Origin: Planctomycetales bacterium
GTDB taxonomy: Bacteria > Planctomycetota > Phycisphaerae > SM23-33
Assembly: GCA_030642005.1 (NCBI GenBank)
Contig: DAOWOP010000175.1
Coordinates: 1-5,621 of the forward strand
DNA length: 5,621 nucleotides
Reading direction: 5' to 3'
The stretch's first letter is position 1, and the number at the start of each line of letters is the position of its first letter. The notes beneath the pieces are model-generated. The model made no database searches. It saw only the letters and a list, made by a program, of their open reading frames with translations, and was not told where the DNA came from. Positions 1 through 5,544 of the stretch are shown here, one piece after another. The translations under genes and the position numbers were made by a program.

Positions 1-37
1 ATCGGTTTCGTTGGAGACGGTGGATGAATCGGATCGT

Positions 38-94
38 CGCGTAGCCTGAATCTCCAGTCGCCCCTCCGGGGCTCCTTCCGATTCAGGCTACGCG
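38..94. repeat. Nested inverted repeat: 15-bp arms around a GC-rich inner hairpin
   Basis: The arms at 38-52 (CGCGTAGCCTGAATC) and 80-94 are perfect reverse complements. The 27-nt interval between them holds a second short hairpin at 60-72 (GCCCC-TCC-GGGGC). No T-run follows on either strand, so it does not look like a simple intrinsic terminator. It could still act as a transcript-end structure for the minus-strand unit that finishes at 204. The nested shape resembles REP or MITE-like intergenic elements; that class assignment is inference. Its inner core resembles the one at 4204-4223. Confidence 0.75.
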
Positions 95-171
95 GTTATG
101 ATTGAGGCAAACGAAATTACAGAAACTATGTTGCACTACTCCGTCCGGCCATTCTTGCGTTCTGTTTTTGC

Positions 172-199
172 CTAGTCCCAAGTCCCTAATCCCTAGTCC
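172..199. repeat. Degenerate 7-bp tandem repeat, four units
   Basis: Four consecutive heptamers read CTAGTCC, CAAGTCC, CTAATCC and CTAGTCC, and a fifth decays into a T-rich stretch. The array ends four bases beyond the stop codon of the minus-strand nfu-like gene. No coding role is apparent. It may be a slippage product or a piece of a dispersed intergenic repeat. Confidence 0.6.
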
Positions 200-203
200 C
201 TTT

Positions 204-461
204 TTAATCCACTGCCACCACTTCGGATATTTCGGGAACCAATTCCTTGATATGCCGTTCGACGCCCATCTTCAGCGTCATTGCCGCCATCGGGCAGCCA
301 CGACAGGCGCCCTGGAAACGGATGGAGACCTTACCGCCGGCAGGGTCAATATCGACCAGTTCGATGTCGCCGCCGTCGGCCTGGATCGGCGGGCGAATCC
401 GCTCGATTACATCCTTGACTCGTTCGGTCAACGTCACCTGACTTTGCTCTTGCTCGGTCAT
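204..461 (-). CDS. NifU C-terminal-domain (Nfu-type) iron-sulfur cluster scaffold protein
   Basis: This 85-residue protein is a stand-alone NifU C-terminal domain. Such proteins hold a 4Fe-4S cluster, usually across a dimer, and pass it to cytoplasmic apo-proteins. The sequence shows the family hallmarks: IRPPIQADGGDIELVDID near residues 22-39, and the cluster-binding CRGC (Cys53, Cys56) within GACRGCPMAAMTLK, followed by an amphipathic helix and the EISEVVAVD end. I chose the ATG at 461 because AGGAG (472-468) lies six bases upstream. A GTG at 506 would add 15 residues but has no comparable spacing. It lacks the A-type N-terminal domain of NfuA and the IscU-like domain of full NifU. It lies 80 bp downstream of the phosphoesterase gene on the same strand, so co-transcription is possible; a functional link is not evident. 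Confidence 0.93.
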   Translation of the reverse strand: MTEQEQSQVTLTERVKDVIERIRPPIQADGGDIELVDIDPAGGKVSIRFQGACRGCPMAAMTLKMGVERHIKELVPEISEVVAVD

Positions 462-467
462 CGAAAA

Positions 468-472
468 CTCCT
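468..472 (-). promoter_or_regulatory. Ribosome binding site of the nfu-like gene
   Basis: The minus strand reads AGGAG six bases before the ATG at 461. It is the clearest Shine-Dalgarno sequence in the window and decides the start of this gene in favour of the shorter protein. Confidence 0.75.
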
Positions 473-541
473 GAATGGAATGATGCAAACAGTTATTGCC
501 CTGCACCTTCTATTGTATCGGCGATTCCTGATTCGGCAATT

Positions 542-1375
542 TTAAACCTGTCGTCGCAGTGTGATCATTGTCAGTTCAGGCCGGCAGTTGAAGCGGATGG
601 GGATCCCGACCATTCCCAGGCCGACGGAGGTATAGACCTGACAGCGTGGGCCTGACGCCAGACCGGCGGCGTATTTGGCGTAGCGGATGGGCAGTTTCGG
701 GCGCGGGCCGAAGGGTATCTTGAACTGCCCCCCGTGCGAGTGCCCGGCCAGCATCAGGTCAACACGCGGAACCGCCGGCATCTGCTCGGCATAATCGGGA
801 TTATGGCACAGCAGCACCCTTGGCACGGACTCGTCCACACCGGACAAAGCCCCGGCGAGGTCCTGTCGTCCTTCCCATAAATCGTCCACGCCGGCAAGGC
901 ACAGTCTTGCATCCCCGCGGTCCAGGATTGCATGCCGGTTGGTCAGGTCGGCGATACCGGCCTGCTTCAGGACCGACCGCATCGCGGCAGGATCGGTCCA
1001 ATGATCGTGGTTGCCGAGTACGGCGAATTTGCCGTGAGGGGCCTGTAGTGCGGCAAGGGCCTCGGCGAGGTTGTCGTCAATGGCGTCGGTTCGGCTGACG
1101 TAGTCGCCGGTCAGGACGACCACGTCAGGCCCGGCGGCGTTGGTTTTTGCCACGGCCTTACGAACGTAATCTAGGTTTATCAGCCGTCCGACGTGGATGT
1201 CGGTCAGTTGTGCGATTCGCACGCCGTCCCACGCCGGAGGGAGATTCGGTATCGTTACGGCTGGGTTTGTAACCTTTATCCATTTCGGCTCGACGGCGAC
1301 CGCATCAATCACGCTGCCGACCGCCGCTGCCGCCGCCGTCCCAGCCGCCAATTTCAGAAACCTTCTCCGCGTCAT
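542..1375 (-). CDS. Tat-exported metallophosphoesterase, YkuE/YaeI-like
   Basis: A 277-residue calcineurin-like phosphoesterase that probably hydrolyses a phospho-ester or diphosphate substrate outside the cytoplasmic membrane. Residues 1-28 form a twin-arginine signal (MTRRRFLKLAAG followed by an alanine-rich stretch). The dinuclear-metal motifs are all present and in order: D59-x-H61 (LTDIH), G90-D91 (LTGDYV), G121-N-H-D-H125, H191 in LLCHNPD, and G211-H-S-H-G-G-Q217. This order and the short insert-free body match the YkuE/YaeI group (COG1408), some of which act on lipid A precursors or lipid-linked substrates; the substrate here is unknown. I chose the ATG at 1375 because it puts the Arg motif at the N terminus. 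A TTG at 1417 would prepend 14 residues, and neither start has a clear Shine-Dalgarno. The gene diverges from the membrane-protein gene at 1569 and precedes the nfu-like gene. Confidence 0.9.
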   Translation of the reverse strand: MTRRRFLKLAAGTAAAAAVGSVIDAVAVEPKWIKVTNPAVTIPNLPPAWDGVRIAQLTDIHVGRLINLDYVRKAVAKTNAAGPDVVVLTGDYVSRTDAIDDNLAEALAALQAPHGKFAVLGNHDHWTDPAAMRSVLKQAGIADLTNRHAILDRGDARLCLAGVDDLWEGRQDLAGALSGVDESVPRVLLCHNPDYAEQMPAVPRVDLMLAGHSHGGQFKIPFGPRPKLPIRYAKYAAGLASGPRCQVYTSVGLGMVGIPIRFNCRPELTMITLRRQV

Positions 1376-1461
1376 TTTCACGGCGCCATTGTCGCCCGCC
1401 CAATCGCTCCACGGCAAGCGATTTTCACATAGCGGGGGGACTTGCAGGCTGGCAGCACCGG

Positions 1462-1477
1462 CGGTTTTCCAAAACCG
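1462..1477. promoter_or_regulatory. Dyad in the divergent intergenic region, possible operator
   Basis: The 7-bp arms CGGTTTT and AAAACCG are separated by two bases and form a perfect dyad midway between the two divergent genes. A second dyad, ACGAT-CACA-ATCGT, lies just downstream at 1487-1500. Both sit upstream of a plausible plus-strand promoter, which fits an operator role. No regulator is encoded nearby, so this is positional inference. Confidence 0.3.
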
Positions 1478-1503
1478 TTATGCACCACGATCACAATCGT
1501 TAT

Positions 1504-1532
1504 TTGCGTTACAAGGCGGGTACGCGGATAAT
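1504..1532 (+). promoter_or_regulatory. Putative sigma-70-type promoter for the UPF0104-like gene
   Basis: A TTGCGT element at 1504-1509 and a GATAAT at 1527-1532 are separated by 17 bp. The -10 matches the consensus at five of six bases; the -35 matches only at TTG. Initiation would fall near 1539 and give a leader of about 30 nt before the ATG at 1569. Confidence 0.4.
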
Positions 1533-1568
1533 GTCGCCGAATCTGATTTCTTTACCGGCGCAATTTCA

Positions 1569-2591
1569 ATGAAAAAGAAGATTCGCAAAACGCTTATCCT
1601 TGCCGCCAAACTGATTGTTGCGGCGGCTTTGCTTGCGCTGGTGATCAGCAAGGTTCACTGGAGCAACTATACTGGTCCGGACGGTATCGAAAGGCAGGGT
1701 TTTGCCACGACAATTACCCAGGCTGATCCCTATCTTCTGGCGGCGGCGTTCGTATGCTTCCTGCTGCCGCTGTTTATTCTGGCGTTTCGATGGTGGTACC
1801 TGTTGAGGCTTCAGAAGATAGAGATTTCCCTCCGCGAGGTGGTTCGCCTGACGTTTCTGGGGACATTTTTCAACTATGTCGTGCCCGGCTCCGTGAGCGG
1901 GGACCTGGTGAAGGCCTATTACGCCGCTAAGCATACCGACCGCAAGGTGGCTGTGTTGGTGAGCGTATTCATTGACCGCGCGCTGGGGCTGTTGGAGTTT
2001 GTGCTTCTGCCGGCGGTGGTTATAGCGGTCATGTATGCCGTCGGCGCTGACGGGACCGACCGGCTGGGCACTCCGGCCATTATCGTGTCGGCTGTGCTGA
2101 CCGTTACGGTCGTTACGCTGGCGGTGCTCTTGAGTGGCAGGCTCCGCCGGTTTCTTCGGGTGGGGAAGATTGTCTCGCGTCTGCCGATGCAGCGGTACAT
2201 TACTCTTGCGGGCGAGGCTGTCGGTCTTTATGGTCGTCGGCCGGCGGCGCTGGCCAAGGCCGTAGGCATTACGTTTTTCGGGCAGACGGTTTTCGTAATC
2301 GGCATCATGCTGTCGGCCTGGAGTCTCGGTCTGGACATAGCGTGGTATCAGTTTTTTCTGTACATCCCGATTATTTACATTATCGCATCGGTCCCGATAA
2401 CTCCGGGCGGGGTGGGACTGGTCGAGCTTCTCTATGTGGCGTTCTTTGACGTTGGGGCGAGCGAAGTCCTGGCATTGGCGCTGACGGTCAGGCTGATACC
2501 GATGCTCTGCTCGCTTCCGGGGCTTGTAGTAGCCCTGACCGGCCCGAAGTTGCCACGCGCCGAGCAAATCCGGGCGGAGTTGGCCGACTGA
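1569..2591 (+). CDS. LPG-synthase-TM / UPF0104 family integral membrane protein
   Basis: A 340-residue polytopic inner-membrane protein of the family containing the flippase-like half of MprF and the stand-alone UPF0104 proteins (PF03706). After a short basic N terminus (MKKKIRK), hydrophobic segments fall near residues 8-27, 55-73, 94-106, 127-158, 169-188, 232-250, 260-275 and 284-325. Family landmarks are visible: FRWWYLLRLQKIEISL (73-88), the NYVVPGSVSGDLVKAYY stretch (102-118), VFIDRALGL (133-141), and PITPGGVGLVE (276-286). MprF moves or synthesises aminoacylated lipids. Stand-alone members are usually thought to act on lipids or polyprenyl-linked substrates, so the role here is unassigned. 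No aminoacyl-transferase domain is present. I chose the ATG at 1569 because it begins the first membrane segment with a basic tail; upstream in-frame sequence lacks family character. No good Shine-Dalgarno is visible. Confidence 0.85.
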   Translation: MKKKIRKTLILAAKLIVAAALLALVISKVHWSNYTGPDGIERQGFATTITQADPYLLAAAFVCFLLPLFILAFRWWYLLRLQKIEISLREVVRLTFLGTFFNYVVPGSVSGDLVKAYYAAKHTDRKVAVLVSVFIDRALGLLEFVLLPAVVIAVMYAVGADGTDRLGTPAIIVSAVLTVTVVTLAVLLSGRLRRFLRVGKIVSRLPMQRYITLAGEAVGLYGRRPAALAKAVGITFFGQTVFVIGIMLSAWSLGLDIAWYQFFLYIPIIYIIASVPITPGGVGLVELLYVAFFDVGASEVLALALTVRLIPMLCSLPGLVVALTGPKLPRAEQIRAELAD

Positions 2592-2679
2592 TGAATGGGG
2601 TGTTTCCGTGCGGGGATTGGTAAAGTCGCATCCCTCACTTGCCGAAACTACTTTATAGTTATCGGTTGGTTGGTGCGGC

Positions 2680-2683
2680 GAGG
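2680..2683 (+). promoter_or_regulatory. Ribosome binding site of the PilZ gene
   Basis: GAGG lies seven bases before the ATG at 2691. This supports that start over the in-frame ATG at 2595, whose upstream sequence has no purine-rich element. Confidence 0.5.
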
Positions 2684-2690
2684 TTACCAG

Positions 2691-3467
2691 ATGCCTCTAA
2701 TTCAAGAGTTGGATCGAGGTCAGATTGAGACCTGCCTGACTGAGGCGGTTTGCCGCCGGGTCCCAGTCGCCATGACCTGCCTGGTCAGGGGCCTGTGGTA
2801 CAACTTTCACAGCGGGATCATCAAGCAAGACCGAGATAAACTCTGGCTGCAATTTCCCGCCTGCCGGGCCGATAACATCAAAGACGCCCCCGAAATAACC
2901 GAAGGCCTGATGCTCGGCCTGACGTTCAAACTTGGACATCACAAGCATATCTTCAACACGCCGGTCGAGGCCGTTTGCCAGGTCAAAACCGATGGCGAAG
3001 AGTCGCTTTGCGTTGTCTGCGTGCCTGCCCCCTCGAATATGCAGCGGGTGCAGCGCCGGGCGTATAATCGTGTCGATGTACCCCGCAACCGGTCGATCCT
3101 GGCTACCTTCTGGCACGGCGGGCAGGACAGCGACCAATCGGTCAGATGGGAAGGGTGGGTAACGAACATCTCCGCCGGAGGCTTTCAGGTCAGGCTTCCC
3201 AAGCAGGCCGCTCCGGAACTGGGCGTCGGCGACGTTGTCGGCGTTCGCATCAAGGTCGGACAGGAGTTCGAACCGGTGCTGGCCGATGTACAGTTCCGCC
3301 AGAAGATAGACGACGATCGCGGCGTGGTGATGCTGGGGTTCCAGTTTGTCGGGCTGAATGAATCTCAACGCGGGAGGCAGACCCTTGAACGCATCGGCAT
3401 GATCGTCCGCGGTTTTCAGCGCCACAGTGGTCGCCGCCGCGCCGCCGGCGCAGCCGGCGCAGCGTAA
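2691..3467 (+). CDS. YcgR-like PilZ domain protein, putative c-di-GMP receptor
   Basis: A 258-residue cytoplasmic protein with the two-part build of YcgR-type proteins: an N-terminal beta-rich domain (about residues 15-115) and a C-terminal PilZ domain (about 117-240). The c-di-GMP binding signature is intact: R122-R123-A-Y-N-R127 at the start of PilZ, and N159-I-S161-A-G-G164 in the loop. PilZ proteins of this kind sense cyclic di-GMP and then modulate motility, secretion or surface-polymer synthesis; the target here cannot be read from the neighbourhood. The tail ends in RRR followed by an Ala/Gly run encoded by a 9-bp tandem repeat (3444-3461). I chose the ATG at 2691 because GAGG (2680-2683) lies seven bases upstream. 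An ATG at 2595 would add 32 residues without family resemblance or a Shine-Dalgarno. The gene starts 99 bp after the membrane-protein gene, and TATAGT at 2654-2659 is a possible -10 with no convincing -35. Confidence 0.88.
   Translation: MPLIQELDRGQIETCLTEAVCRRVPVAMTCLVRGLWYNFHSGIIKQDRDKLWLQFPACRADNIKDAPEITEGLMLGLTFKLGHHKHIFNTPVEAVCQVKTDGEESLCVVCVPAPSNMQRVQRRAYNRVDVPRNRSILATFWHGGQDSDQSVRWEGWVTNISAGGFQVRLPKQAAPELGVGDVVGVRIKVGQEFEPVLADVQFRQKIDDDRGVVMLGFQFVGLNESQRGRQTLERIGMIVRGFQRHSGRRRAAGAAGAA
3444..3461 (+). repeat. Two tandem copies of a 9-bp GC-rich unit in the PilZ gene end
   Basis: GCCGGCGCA occurs twice in direct succession just before the stop codon and encodes Ala-Gly-Ala twice. It probably reflects slippage in a non-conserved tail. 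Confidence 0.6.
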
Positions 3468-3470
3468 AGA

Positions 3471-3585
3471 GGACGGGAGTCTTTTTGAAAGAGAATGTCG
3501 AATATTGAACCCTGGCACGGCAGGCGTGCCAGGGTTCAATATTCGTTATTCATTTTTCCTGGAAAAAGACTTCCGTCCCTTTTTT
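3471..3585 (+). terminator. Large nested palindrome with a downstream T-run, probable terminator
   Basis: The inner arms at 3499-3519 and 3525-3545 are perfect 21-bp reverse complements around a 5-nt loop (GCAGG). Further out, 3491-3497 can pair with 3551-3557, allowing two G-U pairs. The outer arms 3471-3486 and 3563-3578 pair over 16 bp with one G-U. A run of six T residues follows at 3580-3585. The RNA would form one hairpin of about 108 nt, four bases after the PilZ stop, which fits intrinsic termination on the plus strand. The size far exceeds a usual terminator, so a mobile palindromic repeat serving as terminator is equally possible. Confidence 0.65.
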
Positions 3586-3627
3586 CTTCTGTGTTACCAT
3601 TCTCGCGTGGACTCATCCCTGTCATCG

Positions 3628-4152
3628 ATGGTTTATGCTGTCTGGACGACTGCCGCCGGGCCTATCGGAGCGGTCAGGAGCGCGGCTCGACTGAGCTCGC
3701 CGAAGTCCGGCGGACTGGTGCGAATCGTCCTGCCACACTACGGCGCGGCAGACCTGGCGGACCTGCTGGCCTTTGAGTATCCCGGCTCGGTCGAAAAACC
3801 CGACGAGTTCGCCGACCTGGCCGAACTGTCGCGGGTATATTTCAACGGACAGGCAGTCGGCTTTGACGATGTCGCCTGCGATCTGCCTTCGGCGAAGACC
3901 TTCACCGGGCGAGTGCTGCGGGCCTGCCGAACCATTCCTTACGGGCAGACGCGGAGTTACTCCTGGCTGGCCAATGCAGTCGGCAAGCCGACCGGCGCTC
4001 GAGCCGTCGCCGCTGCACTTGGCAGGAATCCTCTGCCGCTGGTAATCCCCTGTCATCGCGTCATTTATGCGAACGAGTCGCTGGGAGGCTTCTCGGCGGC
4101 GGGTGGCGTCGAACTCAAGCGACGAATGCTGGTAATTGAGGGAGCGATGTAA
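3628..4152 (+). CDS. ogt: Methylated-DNA--[protein]-cysteine S-methyltransferase (O6-alkylguanine-DNA alkyltransferase)
   Basis: A 174-residue suicide DNA-repair protein that transfers the alkyl group from O6-alkylguanine (and O4-alkylthymine) to its own cysteine. The C-terminal DNA-binding domain is complete: helix-turn-helix region IPYGQTRSYSWLANAVGKP (103-121) with Tyr105, the presumed arginine finger Arg125 in GARAVAAALGRNP, and the active-site loop P141-C-H-R-V145 with Cys142 as alkyl acceptor. GGFSAAGGVELKRRML (153-168) and the final Glu171 complete the family signature. The N-terminal half is divergent, as usual for the ribonuclease-like domain. The length is close to E. coli Ogt, and there is no Ada-type N-terminal activator domain. 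The start is uncertain: ATG 3628 is used here, but a GTG at 3607 is in frame, and neither has a Shine-Dalgarno. The frame stays open further upstream through the palindrome, which I regard as chance. Confidence 0.92.
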   Translation: MVYAVWTTAAGPIGAVRSAARLSSPKSGGLVRIVLPHYGAADLADLLAFEYPGSVEKPDEFADLAELSRVYFNGQAVGFDDVACDLPSAKTFTGRVLRACRTIPYGQTRSYSWLANAVGKPTGARAVAAALGRNPLPLVIPCHRVIYANESLGGFSAAGGVELKRRMLVIEGAM

Positions 4153-4164
4153 GAATACAGGGAT

Positions 4165-4274
4165 AAACCGGGACGGTGGAGTTCCGTCCTGCTGGGCTAT
4201 TATCAGATGTCCCTGACGGGACTGATCGGACTTTTTCAACAACCCCACCGTCCCGGTTTCACTGTCCCGGTTTC
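4165..4274. repeat. Repeat mosaic: 15-bp inverted repeat, inner hairpin and extra direct copy
   Basis: Perfect 15-bp arms at 4165-4179 (AAACCGGGACGGTGG) and 4245-4259 enclose 65 nt. That interval holds an inner hairpin at 4209-4222 (GTCCC-TGAC-GGGAC). The right arm's GTCCCGGTTTC (4250-4260) is repeated directly at 4264-4274, 14 bp further on, so the decamer AAACCGGGAC appears three times, once on plus and twice on minus. It begins 12 bp after the ogt stop and could end that transcript, but no T-run follows the right arm. It abuts the IS element, and some of it may be IS terminal sequence. Confidence 0.7.
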
Positions 4275-4388
4275 TCTTGCTTCTGATATGGCTGGGGGAT
4301 ATCCGACCGTATAAACAAAGGCCTCCGAATCATGAGAACCGGGTTGGCCACCCAACGGTACGATTTCGATAACCCCAGTACCATGACC

Positions 4389-5294
4389 TTATCGGTCCAT
4401 ACGGCTTGCGCTCCGAAAGGTGCGCCCACAGCCTTTACATTCAGCGGAGCCTGGCTGAACACACGTCGCCGCGAATGCCGCCGGGGGCATATAGTCCAGC
4501 GAACTATGCGGACGATGATGATTGTAATCCAAACGCCAATCCCCAGACAACACCCGCGCCTCAAACACACTGCCAAACCACTCACGATTCAAAAACTCAT
4601 CACGAAAACGACTGTTGAACGATTCGCTATAAGCGTTCTCCCAGGGGCTGCCAGGCTCAATGTACAGCGTCTTGACGCCGATGTCAGCCAGCCACGCCTT
4701 AATAACATCAGCAATGAACTCCGAACCATTGTCGCTGCGGATATACTCCGGCACACCACGCACTATAAACAGATGCTCCAATACCTCCTTCACGTCCTTG
4801 GCCTTCATGTTCCGAGCAACCTCCAACGTCAGGCATTCACGCGTGTACTCATCCAGCACCGGCAAAAACTTCAGCCGCCGACCATTCTCGGTCTGATCCA
4901 TCACAAAATCGTAACTCCAGACGTGATTGATATGCTCGACCTTCCGGCGAACCACGCTGTTGTCGCTGCTGCCCAAACGCCGCTTTTTCCTTTGTTTTAC
5001 AACCACTTTCAGCCCTTCACGTCTCCACAACCGATACACTCGCTTGCGATTCACACGCCGGCCTTCGCCTCGAAGCAAAGCCGTAATTCTGCGATACCCA
5101 TAACGAGGGTGTCGCCTGGATAAATCCAACATCCTTGCCACCAGCGGCCTTTCATCATCTCTTTCCCTGCGAACGTATCGCTGGGTTGACCTGGCCTGCC
5201 CCAATATCCTGCATGCCCGACGCTCAGAGACGTGCTTCTTCTTGAGAACACGATCTACGGCTGTTCGTCTCTGCGCCGGGGAAGTTATTTTCCC
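4389..5294 (-). CDS. IS3-family transposase OrfB, DDE integrase domain
   Basis: This is the catalytic half of an IS3 transposase, which cuts and joins IS ends. The open frame has 301 codons before the stop. It normally has no start of its own and is translated by -1 frameshifting from orfA at 5294-5288. A TTG at 5204 is the first possible independent start and gives 271 residues. In that numbering an HTH_21-type segment (RHPRYGYRRITALLRGEG, 31-48) precedes the rve domain. The catalytic residues are D99 in VWSYDFV, D158 in IRSDNGSEF and E194 in ENAYSESFNSRFRDE, with exactly 35 residues between D158 and E194. LDEYTRECL (117-125) and YNHHRPHSSLDYMPPAAF near the end are IS407-like. The reading frame is intact, so catalysis could be retained, but the OrfA DNA-binding part is lost. 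Confidence 0.9.
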   Translation of the reverse strand, partial: GKITSPAQRRTAVDRVLKKKHVSERRACRILGQARSTQRYVRRERDDERPLVARMLDLSRRHPRYGYRRITALLRGEGRRVNRKRVYRLWRREGLKVVVKQRKKRRLGSSDNSVVRRKVEHINHVWSYDFVMDQTENGRRLKFLPVLDEYTRECLTLEVARNMKAKDVKEVLEHLFIVRGVPEYIRSDNGSEFIADVIKAWLADIGVKTLYIEPGSPWENAYSESFNSRFRDEFLNREWFGSVFEARVLSGDWRLDYNHHRPHSSLDYMPPAAFAATCVQPGSAECKGCGRTFRSASRMDR

Positions 5295-5413
5295 TCAAGT
5301 GCCTCTTTGAGAATCTCCTTGTCCAGTGTCAACTCTGCGACAACCTTCTTGAGGCGGACGTTTTCCTTCTCGAGGTCCTTGAGCCTCTTGATGTCCTGGA
5401 CCTTCATGCCGGC
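5285..5413 (-). pseudogene. IS3-family OrfA remnant lacking the helix-turn-helix
   Basis: From about 5413 to the TAA at 5285 the frame encodes a typical OrfA C-terminal part: AGMKVQDIKRLKDLEKE, then a leucine-zipper-like stretch (VRLKKVVAELTLDKEILKEALEGK). Family members have about 50 further N-terminal residues with a helix-turn-helix that binds IS ends. The upstream frame stays open to a TTG at 5503, but its residues (for example HNLRYAPVEGGTHHQ) have no such character and read like translated intergenic repeat. I therefore call it 5'-truncated. No Shine-Dalgarno precedes the ATG at 5407. A hybrid 72-residue protein from 5503 is formally possible. Confidence 0.75.
5288..5294 (-). promoter_or_regulatory. 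Programmed -1 ribosomal frameshift heptamer G_GGA_AAA
   Basis: On the minus strand the orfA codons GAG-GGA-AAA-TAA place GGGAAAA in the X_XXY_YYZ phase immediately before the orfA stop codon (5287-5285). A slip of one base back gives GGG-AAA-ATA and enters orfB as GK-ITSPAQRRTAVD, the expected IS3 fusion sequence. The orfB frame has its upstream stop (TGA, 5297-5295) right beside the heptamer, so the only route into orfB from orfA is here. No convincing downstream stimulatory stem was identified. Confidence 0.7.
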
Positions 5414-5440
5414 GGGTGGCCGGGGCAAGTATAGTTGATG

Positions 5441-5484
5441 GTGGGTGCCACCTTCAACCGGAGCGTAGCGCAGGTTGTGGGTGC
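5441..5484. repeat. Short repeats in the spacer beyond the IS remnant
   Basis: GTGGGTGC occurs at 5441-5448 and again at 5477-5484. A small hairpin GGTGG-GTG-CCACC sits at 5440-5452, and CAACC (5455-5459) can pair with GGTTG (5473-5477). This dense arrangement looks like a dispersed intergenic repeat rather than coding sequence and lies just where OrfA homology ends. Confidence 0.45.
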
Positions 5485-5544
5485 TTGCCACGAAAACAAA
5501 CAACGTCTCCAGAATGCACCATTCCTCTACGTCAGGACACCCAC

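Larger units (their letters stand above)
4263..5413 (-). mobile_element. IS3-family element (IS407-like subgroup), probably 5'-truncated
   Basis: The minus strand carries the orfA/orfB arrangement of IS3 elements: overlapping frames joined by a -1 frameshift heptamer, a coiled-coil OrfA end and a DDE OrfB. Boundaries are approximate. The left limit is placed at a TG-starting TGTCCCGGTTT copy at 4263. Another candidate TG end is at 4208 (TGTCCCTGACG), which resembles TGTCCTGACG read on the minus strand from 5539. No matching 3-4 bp target duplication was seen for any pairing. The right limit is where OrfA homology stops, because its helix-turn-helix part and the expected terminus are missing. 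Confidence 0.7.

Noticed and set aside
172..199. CRISPR-like array
   Set aside because: Units are only 7 bp with no spacers, and no cas genes are present.
1197..1568. Longer start for the UPF0104-like protein inside the phosphoesterase gene region
   Set aside because: Those 124 extra residues overlap the divergent gene, lack membrane-protein character, and cover the intergenic region with its promoter. The MKKK start matches a basic tail before the first membrane segment.
1566..2567. Long minus-strand open frame opposite the UPF0104-like gene
   Set aside because: Its product is rich in Arg, Gln and His with no recognisable domain, as expected for the antisense of a hydrophobic coding sequence.
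1569..2591. Full MprF lysylphosphatidylglycerol synthase
   Set aside because: Only the membrane half is present; the C-terminal aminoacyl-transferase domain is absent.
3427..3627. Extended N-terminus of the alkyltransferase reading through the large palindrome
   Set aside because: The frame is open from 3427, but it overlaps the PilZ gene and crosses a structured palindrome and T-run. The family domain begins only after about 3628. The openness is best explained by chance.
4332..5123. Long plus-strand open frame opposite the transposase
   Set aside because: It is antisense to a well-supported IS3 OrfB and has no recognisable domain or Shine-Dalgarno.
4208..5539. Exact IS ends TGTCCCTGACG and TGTCCTGACG as terminal inverted repeats
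   Set aside because: Similarity stops after about ten bases and needs a one-base gap, and the flanking bases show no target duplication. Kept only as a candidate boundary.
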